From G963422705 sp963422705 (GTDB taxonomy: Bacteria; Poribacteria; WGA-4E; WGA-3G): a DNA stretch of 64,000 nt. The position numbers were made by a program, and so were the translations under genes. Positions 36,235 through 44,399 of this stretch are shown here, in pieces. The notes under the pieces are model-generated. The model saw only the letters and a list, made by a program, of their open reading frames with translations, did no database searches and was not told where the DNA came from. The stretch covers positions 930,001 through 994,000 of the forward strand of contig OY730443.1 of the NCBI GenBank assembly GCA_963422705.1, given 5' to 3'. Within the stretch, counting starts at the first letter, position 1. Each line of letters begins with the position of its first letter.

Positions 36235-36353
36235 CAAGCTTATCTTGAATTTCACCAGATAGAAAAACTGGTAACCCCGTAAAAGAACTGCAAAACCTGG
36301 AAACACCCCCGTGAAAAATGGCTGTGGATTTTTAGATGAAAAGGAGGTTAACG

Positions 36354-37454
36354 ATGTACCGTGTATCTTTATCTCTTATGCTTTTACTTTCTGTGCTCGG
36401 TTGTAAATCAGAAACGTTACAAGCCCATTTTCTTGAACCGGCGCCGCCTTTTATTAATTTCGCGCTAAGCCGGAATGGCGCCACCGCTAGCGCCTCCCAA
36501 TCGGTAGAGAACCACCTTCCGGGCGAGGTAATTGATGGCGACACGAACTCTGAAACGTGGGATGAAGGCAGCGGCTGGGGGTGCAGTTTAGAACATCTCC
36601 GCACTTCAGATTTGAACAAACGTCCTTATATCCTCGTTGAACTCGCGAAATCGGTTGATATTCGTCGTATTGTTGTGTGGACGATTGACGCTGCGCAGTA
36701 CCCCGCGACGCAATTCGGGCTTAAAGACTACCGGATTGAGTACTGGCACGGGACGGGGTGGGGGTTAATTCCATCAGGCGACACGAAAGATAAGCAGTAT
36801 ACTGCTAGGAATAATACGAAAGGGAGACGCATTCATGAAATCAAGCGGCGACTGATTGCAAATAAAGTGCGACTCGTCCCCGTCTCCTCAAATGATACCG
36901 TGCGCAATTATCAACACATGGCGGGAAAACGCCCTGTTTACGAAGTAAAAGGTGTCGCGCGTGTCATGGAATTAGAAATCTGGGGGTATACCGCCCCGGA
37001 AGTATACACACTCAAACAGATGGCACAAGGCATGCCGACGGAATCCATCGGGAATTCTGTGCCGATGGAAATCCAAGCCAGCGAGGAAGTAGGCGAACCC
37101 ACGCCTGAGGAAACGATACGGCGCGTTTTAAATCTGTACGAATTGGGGTACGATACTGGAAACCTTGAGCAGGTGATGGCTTCTTTTTCAACCGCATACT
37201 TTTCTAATGGCCGGAAGTATCAAGACGTGCAAACGAAGGCATCCCAATTTTTTGAGATGTATCATCAGATTGATATGACGCTCACAAAAATCGACATTCA
37301 TCCAAACATTGCCGATGATACGGCGATTGTAACGGGTTTTTATACGCTGCAGTATCGTTCAAAAACGGATGGCAAGGTTCAGCAGAAATCAGGGAAATTG
37401 ACTTTGGTTTTAGCCAACGAAGAAGAGACGTGGCGGATTATCCGGGCGGAATAG
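36354..37454 (+). CDS. Lipoprotein with discoidin-like and NTF2/SnoaL-like domains
   Basis: A 366-residue lipoprotein: 'LSLMLLLSVLGCKS' is a signal peptide with lipobox Cys. Residues about 35-215 ('SQSVENHLPGEVIDGD', 'PYILVELAKSVDIRRIVVWTID', 'KDYRIEYWHGTGW') resemble an F5/8 type C (discoidin, carbohydrate-binding) domain. The C-terminal ~115 residues ('EETIRRVLNLYELGYDTGNLEQVMASFS', ending 'TWRIIRAE') have the SnoaL/NTF2-like pattern. GGAGG at 36343-36347 sets the start at 36354 rather than the ATG at 36336, which precedes the ribosome-binding site. It follows the glycosidase-like gene and may help bind or sense glycans at the cell surface. Confidence 0.75.
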   Translation: MYRVSLSLMLLLSVLGCKSETLQAHFLEPAPPFINFALSRNGATASASQSVENHLPGEVIDGDTNSETWDEGSGWGCSLEHLRTSDLNKRPYILVELAKSVDIRRIVVWTIDAAQYPATQFGLKDYRIEYWHGTGWGLIPSGDTKDKQYTARNNTKGRRIHEIKRRLIANKVRLVPVSSNDTVRNYQHMAGKRPVYEVKGVARVMELEIWGYTAPEVYTLKQMAQGMPTESIGNSVPMEIQASEEVGEPTPEETIRRVLNLYELGYDTGNLEQVMASFSTAYFSNGRKYQDVQTKASQFFEMYHQIDMTLTKIDIHPNIADDTAIVTGFYTLQYRSKTDGKVQQKSGKLTLVLANEEETWRIIRAE

Positions 37455-37527
37455 ATGCAGCCGTTTCATCTCAAGGAACACCCCTATTCACAGAAAATAC
37501 CTATAGGGATTTTAGAGGAAATTGAAA

Positions 37528-38355
37528 ATGCAAGGAAACGAATACGCTCACGTTTGGGTAAAATCATACATCAATGATGGATATCTGATGCTGCCGAATC
37601 TGATTACTGCAGAAGAATGTGAGGCGTTAAAGGCGGAAATGCTAAAAATCTTTCGCGGTGACTACGGGTGCGAATCAATTCCACCGATGCCGGCGGATGT
37701 GGGCGAAACTGAAGTGTTAGATAGGATTATGTGTGTCGGCGAGCCACACGTCTTTAGTCCACTTGTGCGCTATTACACAAAGCATCCTAAAATTTGTGAA
37801 GTGCTAGAAAAAATTGTGGGTGCGCACATTCCGTTTTGGGAGGGCGGCGTCAAGTGCATGCAGTCGATGATGCTAAGCAAGGCCCCGGGGCATAATGGTA
37901 ACCCTTGGCATCAGGATGAACACCCCATTCCGACACGCGACAGGTCGCTCATCGGTGTCTGGATTACGTTAGATGATGCGACAATTGAAAATGGCTGTCT
38001 CTGGGTATTGCCTAACAGTCACCGCTTAGGTGTCATTTACGACAGGCATCCACACAATAAACGTCACGAATTTGATAGTTGCCATGAAGCCGTCGGTTTC
38101 GATGATAGCGCCGAGATTCCGATTGAAATGGCAGCGGGCAGTGCTCTCTTTTTTAACGGCTACCTTTTACACCGTTCGAAAAAGAACCGGAGCCCCGGTT
38201 TTCGGCGCATTCTCGTAAGTCACTACTGCACAACCGCGTCGTGGTTAGGCTGGAAGGGAGAACGCAACTATCGCGGTGTTACCCTGATTGCGGGGGAAGA
38301 CCCTTACCTGGACGAGGGCTATGTTACCCCGAACGTCTGGGCGCGTTGGGAATAA
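37528..38355 (+). CDS. Phytanoyl-CoA dioxygenase (PhyH) family protein
   Basis: A 275-residue Fe(II)/2-oxoglutarate oxygenase: N-terminal 'INDGYLMLPNLITAEECEALKAEM', iron ligands in 'PWHQDEHPIPTRDRSLIGVWITLDDA' (His-x-Asp), 'NGCLWVLPNSH', and the distal His and Arg in 'YLLHRSKKNRSPGFRRILVSHY'. It is closer to the canonical PhyH pattern than the copy at 2403-3227. The ATG at 37528 has GAGG about nine bases upstream; a TTG at 37522 is an unlikely alternative. Gene context (secreted glycosidase and lipoprotein upstream) does not show the substrate. Confidence 0.92.
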   Translation: MQGNEYAHVWVKSYINDGYLMLPNLITAEECEALKAEMLKIFRGDYGCESIPPMPADVGETEVLDRIMCVGEPHVFSPLVRYYTKHPKICEVLEKIVGAHIPFWEGGVKCMQSMMLSKAPGHNGNPWHQDEHPIPTRDRSLIGVWITLDDATIENGCLWVLPNSHRLGVIYDRHPHNKRHEFDSCHEAVGFDDSAEIPIEMAAGSALFFNGYLLHRSKKNRSPGFRRILVSHYCTTASWLGWKGERNYRGVTLIAGEDPYLDEGYVTPNVWARWE

Positions 38356-38361
38356 TTCGGT

Positions 38362-41163
38362 TCACTTGACAATGAACATTCGTCGTGTGATTTGAAGTTC
38401 AGCGCTGCTTGCATGAAGCGGATGAACGTTAAATGTGTAAAAATAGATGCCGCTGGCAACGGAAGCGCCAAATTCATCTCTGCCATCCCAATGTACTGCT
38501 TTCTTCTGACTCCGATAACTGCCTGGTTCTTGTATTCCGATATCCAATCGGCGTACAAGTCGTCCGTTTACATCGTAGATGTACACGGTAACGCCCGCTT
38601 TCTGTGCCAAATTGTATGGGAACCAGGTTTCAGGGTTAAACGGATTCGGATAGTTTTGGAAGACGGTTGTCTGTTTAATATTGCCAAAAGTGCTCAGTGT
38701 GTGAAATGAGGGTTCCACCGAAAAGGGGACGTCCGCGGAGAGGAAGCCGAGGTCGATTGGATTATAGATAAATGCGGCGCCGGAATTATCGCCGGCGGTA
38801 TCATTCCCAGCGGCGCCGATGATTGCAAAGGCGCCTTTGATATCTACTGATGCCCCGAACAGGTCAGCGCGATTCGCCTGGCTGGCGGTAATTCGGCGTT
38901 TCTGCACCCAAGAGAGATCTTCCCGTAAAAACGCGTATGCGGCGCCTTTGTCAATGTTCGCTGTTGCGTCAACGCCTTCGCTGAGGGGTTCATCATCTCT
39001 CCAGGCGCCAACGATGGCTGTATTTTCGTGGATAGCGACTGCGGCGCCAAATTCATCCCCGGCGCTGCTTTCCGTTGCGATTAATTTCGCCTGTTGTACC
39101 CAACCCGCCTGTGTTTTGACGTAGATGTAGGCTGCCCCCATATCTTCTTCACGCCTGTCTTCTTTTGGTGCTCCAATAATCGCCGTATTTTCGTCCAGTT
39201 CCACGGCATACCCAAACGCATCCCCTACCCCGGTATCGTTAGGAATCAGTTTGAATTCCTCGTTCCATGAGAGCCCGTTGCGGGTAAAGAGGTAAGCTGC
39301 CCCAGAATCAGGCCCGGCCGTGTTGCTCAAGGGTGCGCCGATAAGAATGTTATCCCCGGTAACAGAGACAGAGAACCCAAATCTGTCTCCGGGTACAGCA
39401 TCGGAATGGGTAAGTTTCGCTTGTTGCGTCCAATTCGTTCCGTTTCGGATAAAGACATAAGCGGCGCCGGAATCTTCCGCGCCTTCATCCTTTCCGGCGA
39501 CTCCAACGATAGCGGTGTTATCATGAAGAGCAATGGCTTTTCCAAATCTGTCAAAAATTCCGATATCTGCGCCGGTGAGTTTTGCCTGTTGTGCCCATTC
39601 GTCAGCGTCGACGCGTATAAAAACGTACGCGGCGCCGGCTTCTGGCCCCGCGTCATCGACGCCGATTGCCCCAATGACAGCGGTGTCGCCGCTGAGTGCG
39701 ACGGCACTTCCAAACAGGTCACCGGCTTTTGCGTCGTCAGCGACGATTTTTGCGCGTTGTAACCAAAGGCTCCCGCGTCGTTCAAAAACGTAGACGGCCC
39801 CCGCGTTTGGGGCAGTGCTATCATCTTGCTGCGCGCCTGAAATGGCCACATTTCCACTAATCGCGACGGATATCCCGAACTGTTCCTCGGATGCCGTGTC
39901 CCCATCGCTCAATTGTACGGTTTCAACCCAGCTGTCCTCTTCTCCTCGCCGGAAAATAGAAGCTGCTCCGGACGCGAGTCCCCCTGCACTATGCTTCGGT
40001 GCCCCTGCGATTACCGCGTTGTCATTAATCGCGACAGAGAATCCGAGCGCATCACCCGCAGTCCGTGTACCTGCGACGAGTTTTGCCTCCTGGTTCCAGA
40101 ATGGTGGATAGGTATAAGAAAAAATATAGACGGCACCAACAGGTTCCTCGCCGACAATCCCACCTGTTGCCCCAATGACAGCGATTTCGCCTTGGATGGC
40201 GACAGAAACCCCGAAAGCGGTTGCGCCTTCCTTATCCATGGGTACCATTCGCTTTCGGACCCGGTTTCTTTTTTGTTTCCACTCAATGCCCTGGCGTTCA
40301 TAGATGTAAGCCGCGCCTTCCCCATTGTTTTTGGGTGAGCTTGCGATTGCGAAGTCGCCGTCCACATCTACTGCGTATCCAAAATTATCTTCCGATTTTG
40401 TATTGTTCCCAAAAAGTTTCGCCTGAAACGTCCAGTCGAATTGATTTCGTACAAAAATGTATGCGGCTCCTGCATCTTCCCCAGCTTCATCATCCCGGGT
40501 GGCGCCGATGATAGCGGTATCTTCATCTATTCCAACCGAAAACCCGAAATAGGCGAATTTGTCTGGGTCCGGCGCATTGAGGCGTGCGGCTTGGTTCCAA
40601 TTCGTGCCGGTGCGTTCAAAAACATAGACAGCCCCGGCGTCGGCATCGGGTTCATTTGAGCGATGTGCGCCGACTAGGACGGTATCTCCATCGATTGCAA
40701 CCGAAATTCCAAAGTAGTCGCCTCTATTCTCATCGGACGCGAGCAGCTTTGCGTCCTCAACCCATTCAAGCCCGCGCCTGGTAAAGACGTACGCTGCGCC
40801 CGAACGTCTTCCAATCCCTGTTTTCCGTGGTGCGCCAACAACAACGTAATCTCCATCCATCGCCAGCGTTGTTCCGAATTCGTCGCCTTGTGTGGCATCA
40901 CTGGCGTGCAGTTTTTGATGTTGCACCCATCCGGTTTCACTCCGAAAAAAGATTTGGATTGAGCCGGCATTTCTCCCATTATCGGTATCATCCTTGGGTA
41001 CGCCGATGATTGCGTAATCGCCGCTGATACTTACACTTGCACCAAGGTTATCATTTACGACTGCGGCACTCGTGGTAAGTTGGACTCTATCGGCGTTGCT
41101 GCCTTGTATCCAAGCGGCTCCTAGGAATAAAGTGATGATGAGCAATAACTGTAGTCTATTCAC
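38362..41163 (-). CDS. Secreted FG-GAP repeat protein with C-terminal sorting-type domain
   Basis: A 933-residue exported protein with signal peptide 'LQLLLIITLFLGAAWIQG'. It consists of about thirteen tandem ~50-residue FG-GAP repeats, each with 'DxFGxSVAIxGDxAIIGAxxDD' followed by 'GAAYVFxRxGxxWxQxAKLxA', which would form one or two beta-propellers. The end has 'VFQNYPNPFNPETWFPYNLAQ', 'VYIYDVNGRLVRRLDIG' and 'HWDGRDEFGASVASGIYFYTF', the FlgD/T9SS-type domain very common in Poribacteria. The start is a GTG at 41163 with GGAGG a few bases upstream. A surface adhesin or matrix role is likely. It is convergent with the PhyH gene, six bases apart. Confidence 0.92.
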   Translation of the reverse strand: MNRLQLLLIITLFLGAAWIQGSNADRVQLTTSAAVVNDNLGASVSISGDYAIIGVPKDDTDNGRNAGSIQIFFRSETGWVQHQKLHASDATQGDEFGTTLAMDGDYVVVGAPRKTGIGRRSGAAYVFTRRGLEWVEDAKLLASDENRGDYFGISVAIDGDTVLVGAHRSNEPDADAGAVYVFERTGTNWNQAARLNAPDPDKFAYFGFSVGIDEDTAIIGATRDDEAGEDAGAAYIFVRNQFDWTFQAKLFGNNTKSEDNFGYAVDVDGDFAIASSPKNNGEGAAYIYERQGIEWKQKRNRVRKRMVPMDKEGATAFGVSVAIQGEIAVIGATGGIVGEEPVGAVYIFSYTYPPFWNQEAKLVAGTRTAGDALGFSVAINDNAVIAGAPKHSAGGLASGAASIFRRGEEDSWVETVQLSDGDTASEEQFGISVAISGNVAISGAQQDDSTAPNAGAVYVFERRGSLWLQRAKIVADDAKAGDLFGSAVALSGDTAVIGAIGVDDAGPEAGAAYVFIRVDADEWAQQAKLTGADIGIFDRFGKAIALHDNTAIVGVAGKDEGAEDSGAAYVFIRNGTNWTQQAKLTHSDAVPGDRFGFSVSVTGDNILIGAPLSNTAGPDSGAAYLFTRNGLSWNEEFKLIPNDTGVGDAFGYAVELDENTAIIGAPKEDRREEDMGAAYIYVKTQAGWVQQAKLIATESSAGDEFGAAVAIHENTAIVGAWRDDEPLSEGVDATANIDKGAAYAFLREDLSWVQKRRITASQANRADLFGASVDIKGAFAIIGAAGNDTAGDNSGAAFIYNPIDLGFLSADVPFSVEPSFHTLSTFGNIKQTTVFQNYPNPFNPETWFPYNLAQKAGVTVYIYDVNGRLVRRLDIGIQEPGSYRSQKKAVHWDGRDEFGASVASGIYFYTFNVHPLHASSAELQITRRMFIVK

Positions 41164-41177
41164 CGATTCCTCCTATG

Positions 41178-41801
41178 CTATCCCGGCGGAAAAGTTAGTT
41201 TGCAGAGCATCTGTCCTTTATCATCGCCGTACCACAAATGGGTGCCATCCCAGGTGAGTCCATGTGGTTCACTCGGGCAAGAGACAGCATCAAGAATCTC
41301 GCCTGATTCGGAATGAATTCGGTAAACGACATGTTCGTTTGTGTCGGCATTCCAAAGTGCTTCCCCGTCCCAGGCGAGCCCGTGGGCCCGTCCGCCCGGT
41401 GTTTTGAGTGTGTGAAGGATTTTCCCTGTCTTTGGACATTGCTTGACAAACTGCTGCGTGTTCATATCCACACTCCACAAGTGCGTTCCATCCCAGGCCA
41501 ATCCGTGCGGCCCCTCCCCGGGGGATTGGAAGCTGGCAGCGACTTCTAATTCGGGTATTGTGAGTTTATAAAAGGTTTGTTGCCAGATACTGTTGTACCA
41601 GAGATGCTGCCCATCCCATTCTAAGCCGGCGCCCCCCGGGTAGGGTGGTGATAAAGTGGTTTGCACCTCTCCAGTTTTGGCATCAATTTTATGGAGTGGC
41701 CCGCCGCCCTCAACACTCCAGATAGCTTTTCCTTGACATGCGAGCCCGTTTGTCCCCGCGCCTGGCACGGAAAATTGTTGTGCGATTGTTCCTTGACGCA
41801 T
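41178..41801 (-). CDS. Small beta-propeller protein with 'LAWDGxHLW' repeats
   Basis: A 207-residue protein made of five to six repeats of about 38 residues, each centred on 'GLAWDGTHLWSVD' or a close variant, the pattern of NHL/SMP-30-like or glutamine cyclotransferase-like propellers that read as 'water-can' blades. No signal peptide is seen, unlike most neighbours. GGAGG directly upstream places the start at ATG 41801; the earlier GTG at 41813 overlaps the ribosome-binding site. It could be a lactonase-like or binding protein; no catalytic residues were identified. It lies 14 bases upstream of the FG-GAP gene. Confidence 0.7.
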   Translation of the reverse strand: MRQGTIAQQFSVPGAGTNGLACQGKAIWSVEGGGPLHKIDAKTGEVQTTLSPPYPGGAGLEWDGQHLWYNSIWQQTFYKLTIPELEVAASFQSPGEGPHGLAWDGTHLWSVDMNTQQFVKQCPKTGKILHTLKTPGGRAHGLAWDGEALWNADTNEHVVYRIHSESGEILDAVSCPSEPHGLTWDGTHLWYGDDKGQMLCKLTFPPG

Positions 41802-41869
41802 TTCTACCTCCACATTTTACCGATTTAAACGTGATGAGTGGTACCTACGAGATGCCTGTCTCAGCTGAT

Positions 41870-43000
41870 TCAGTTCACAACCTCAAGTGCCGCTTTCAGT
41901 TCAGCAATCACCTCAGGTTCATCCTCCAGCATCAACCGTGTTTGTAATATTTGTTTGGCAGTATCCCCACCGATGTTTCCAATCGCCCAAGCGGCGTGGC
42001 TCCGAATCAAAGCTTCATCATCCGTGAGGGCGATTTTGAGTGCGGGCAGCGCAGTGCGTGTACCCCAATTGCCAATAGCAACGAGAACATTACGTAAGAA
42101 TCCTCGGCGTTTGGCCCGTTTGATAGGGCTGCCTTTAAACCTTTTATTAAAGCCAGTTTTCGACATATTGATGAGCGACAGCAACGTGGGCGCCCTGTTT
42201 TCTTCCCGCGGCTGAAAGCCGGGCTCCGTTGTCGTCACGGCTTTGTTGTTCCATGGACAAACTTCTTGGCAGATATCGCATCCAAAGATTAAGTTGCCCA
42301 TTTTCGGGCGAAATTCTTTCGGAATACTTCCTTTAAGTTCAATTGTCAGATAGGAGATGCACCGGCGAGAATCAAGCACATTCGGTTCAAGAATGGCATC
42401 GGTTGGACATGCCTCAATACACCGTGTGCAAGTCCCGCAGCTTCCTCGAACAGCTCCTGTTGTGGCGTGGAGCTCAACATTGATAATGACTTCGGCGAGG
42501 AAATACCAGGAACCCGAACGCCAATGAATCAGGTTCGTATTTTTACCGAGCCAACCGAGTCCCGCTTTTTGTGCATATTCCCTTTCCAAAATTGGGGCAG
42601 TATCCACACAAATCCGGGTTTCCGTTTCCGCCCCGGCAGTTCGCTTAATAAATGCGACGAGGTGTAAAAGTCGTTCTCTAATGACATCGTGATAATCGTC
42701 GCCCCAGGCATATCGGGAGATTTGTCCACGTCCCGCGTCACGCACCATTTTTTCTGGGAGCTCCCCTGTGTAATAGTTTATGGCTAGGCTAATAATGGAG
42801 CGGGCCTCCGCGAAGAGCCTCCTTGGTTCTTCTTTCAGCAGCATGTGCTTTTTAAGATAGTCCATTTTTCCAGCATATCCATTTTCAATCCAAACCCGGT
42901 AACGCTGGATTGTTTCACTCCGTTCTGCTGGCGTAATTCCGACAAGCTCAAATCCCAATTCGTGTGCACGTGCCTGAATTTTCTGTGTTAACGTCATCAT
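41870..43000 (-). CDS. queG: Epoxyqueuosine reductase
   Basis: A 376-residue enzyme for the last step of queuosine synthesis, reducing epoxyqueuosine in tRNA with cobalamin and two [4Fe-4S] clusters. Typical segments are 'FELVGITPAE', 'ARSIISLAINYY', 'ISRYAWGDDYHDVIRERL', 'VDTAPILEREYAQKAGLGWLGKN' with the catalytic Asp, the first cluster 'CGTCTRCIEACP' and the second 'CDICQEVCPWN'. HEAT-like repeats ('ALPALKIALTDDEALIRSHAAWAIGNIG') form the C-terminus. The ATG at 43000 is two bases after the pheA stop, so translation is coupled to pheA; no good ribosome-binding site is present. Confidence 0.96.
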   Translation of the reverse strand: MMTLTQKIQARAHELGFELVGITPAERSETIQRYRVWIENGYAGKMDYLKKHMLLKEEPRRLFAEARSIISLAINYYTGELPEKMVRDAGRGQISRYAWGDDYHDVIRERLLHLVAFIKRTAGAETETRICVDTAPILEREYAQKAGLGWLGKNTNLIHWRSGSWYFLAEVIINVELHATTGAVRGSCGTCTRCIEACPTDAILEPNVLDSRRCISYLTIELKGSIPKEFRPKMGNLIFGCDICQEVCPWNNKAVTTTEPGFQPREENRAPTLLSLINMSKTGFNKRFKGSPIKRAKRRGFLRNVLVAIGNWGTRTALPALKIALTDDEALIRSHAAWAIGNIGGDTAKQILQTRLMLEDEPEVIAELKAALEVVN

Positions 43001-43002
43001 GA

Positions 43003-44073
43003 CTATGGGAAGGTGCCGCGTGGGTAGGAACCGAGGATTTTGACACTTTGACACGAAACGTCAAGTTGTTCAAGAGCAGATTGTACGTTTTCATCGGCTA
43101 CATGCCCACCCATCTCAACGAAGAAAATATACTCCCATGGTTCCGTCCGTGACGGTAAAGATTCTAGGTAACTCATATTCAACTGATGTTTCTTTAAGAT
43201 TCCGAGTACCTGATACAGTGCCCCAACTTTATCCCGAATTGAGAAGAAGAGTGATGTCAAATCTTCGCCGCAAGGTTCTGTTTTTTGTTTCCCGATGACA
43301 AAGAAACGTGTCGTATTATTCGATTCATTCATAATGGATTGGGCAGCTATCGGTACTTCATAAATCTCGCTGGCAAGTTTGCTAGCAATTGCGGCCGTTT
43401 CTGGTTCCTTCGCTGCGCGTTGTGCAGCAACAGAGGTACTAACAACTTCAATTTCTTCAACGGATTTCATAAATTGATTTAACCAGATTCGGCACTGTGC
43501 AAAGGGTTGTGGATGCGAATAGATACGGCGAATTTCGGTAAGTGGCGATTTTGAAAGCAGATGCTGTTTTATGGGCTGGAATATTTCGGCACAAATCTGC
43601 AAAGGTGTTGCTTGGAACCGTTCTAGTACATCCCGGACGGTGCCTTGTACAGAATTTTGAATCGCGACGACGCCATAGTCGGCCCGCCCGGCTTCTATCT
43701 CGGTGAAGATAGAGGTTTGGGGGTGAACCGGAACTAGTTCAACAGCGGCGCCAAAATGGCATAAACACGCGAGGTGTCCAAAACTCCCCATGGGGCCGAG
43801 GAAAGCGACACGTTCGAGTGCTTGTAATGCCCTCGAAGTAGACAAAATTTCAGTCCAGATTGCCTCCACGGCAGCATCCGGAAGGATACCGTGGTTGTTT
43901 GCTTTGATGCGTTTAATGACTTCCTGATGCCGATGCGGGACATAAACATTTGCCACGCCGGTTTCTGCTTTTACAGCACCGACATGCTTAGAAATTTCCG
44001 CCCGTTTTTGCAATAGGGTTAAAATCCTGTCATCAATTTCGTTAATCTGCTGACGATATTCTTTTATTTTCAT
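43003..44073 (-). CDS. pheA: Bifunctional chorismate mutase/prephenate dehydratase (P-protein)
   Basis: A 356-residue enzyme making phenylpyruvate from chorismate for phenylalanine. Residues 1-85 are an AroQ-type chorismate mutase ('QQINEIDDRILTLLQKRAEISKHVGAVK'); the prephenate dehydratase domain follows ('VAFLGPMGSFGH', 'GVVAIQNSVQGTV', 'NESNNTTRFFVIG' with the TRF motif), and an ACT domain ends the protein ('SLFFSIRDKVGALYQVLGILKKHQLNMSYLESLPSRTEPWEYIFFVEM') with the Phe-binding 'ESxPSRT'-type motif, so feedback inhibition by Phe is expected. The ATG at 44073 fits the usual length. A hairpin at 44101-44135 lies in the leader and queG follows two bases after the stop. Confidence 0.95.
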   Translation of the reverse strand: MKIKEYRQQINEIDDRILTLLQKRAEISKHVGAVKAETGVANVYVPHRHQEVIKRIKANNHGILPDAAVEAIWTEILSTSRALQALERVAFLGPMGSFGHLACLCHFGAAVELVPVHPQTSIFTEIEAGRADYGVVAIQNSVQGTVRDVLERFQATPLQICAEIFQPIKQHLLSKSPLTEIRRIYSHPQPFAQCRIWLNQFMKSVEEIEVVSTSVAAQRAAKEPETAAIASKLASEIYEVPIAAQSIMNESNNTTRFFVIGKQKTEPCGEDLTSLFFSIRDKVGALYQVLGILKKHQLNMSYLESLPSRTEPWEYIFFVEMGGHVADENVQSALEQLDVSCQSVKILGSYPRGTFP

Positions 44074-44100
44074 CTTCACGGTATTCGGAGTAAGTAAGGA

Positions 44101-44135
44101 GGCGGGGTTAGTGCAATTCAAAAGCCAACCCCGCC
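44101..44135 (-). promoter_or_regulatory. Stem-loop in the pheA leader
   Basis: A nine-pair GC-rich stem, GGCGGGGTT (44101-44109) with AACCCCGCC (44127-44135), and a 17-base loop. It stands between the DUF5069 gene and pheA. There is no following T-run on the minus strand, so it is not a standard terminator; it could affect mRNA stability or pheA translation. Confidence 0.5.
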
Positions 44136-44149
44136 CCGGGGCTATCCAG

Positions 44150-44395
44150 CTAGCCGCTGATTATTTTTATCGCGGCAATCATCTCCTCATCCGAGGGATT
44201 ATTTTTCACCATTTCTACAAATTCTTCAGCGGTAATTTCGTGTTCCTCCAGGAACATCTGGTCCTGCGGTCACGGGTAGATATAATCGCCGATGATGCCT
44301 TGTAGTTTGGCATTCGCCTTATCGGTAATTCGGGCGAGCCATGGAATATCTCCGATAATCATATCCCTGTGCCGCGGTTTCCAATCTAATGCCAT
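44150..44395 (-). CDS. DUF5069-like protein, selenoprotein candidate with in-frame TGA
   Basis: Translation of the minus strand from ATG 44395 (GGAGG at 44403-44407) gives 41 residues 'MALDWKPRHRD...IPWLARITDKANA', then TGA at 44272-44270, then 39 residues 'PQDQMFLEEHEITAEEF...' to TAG at 44152-44150, all in one frame. The whole matches the DUF5069 pattern, in which 'GEYxYxCPLDQxFFxFxGI' is conserved; here 'GDYIYP-Sec-PQDQMFLEEHEI' puts the TGA exactly at the conserved Cys. A hairpin follows at SECIS distance. The gene starts just after the stop of the UPF0182 gene and precedes pheA. The function of DUF5069 is unknown. The alternative is a single Cys-to-stop mutation. Confidence 0.7.
44241..44256 (-). 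promoter_or_regulatory. SECIS-like hairpin after the DUF5069 TGA
   Basis: On the minus strand six pairs, TGTTCC with GGAACA, close a four-base loop TGGA with G in the second position. The loop begins 20 bases after the TGA. This fits published bacterial SECIS rules of distance and loop G, but short hairpins arise by chance. Confidence 0.5.
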
Positions 44396-44399
44396 CATT

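Noticed and set aside
44111..44305. 64-codon plus-strand frame over the DUF5069 region
   Set aside because: It is a shadow of the minus-strand gene; only the minus strand gives family similarity and a ribosome-binding site.
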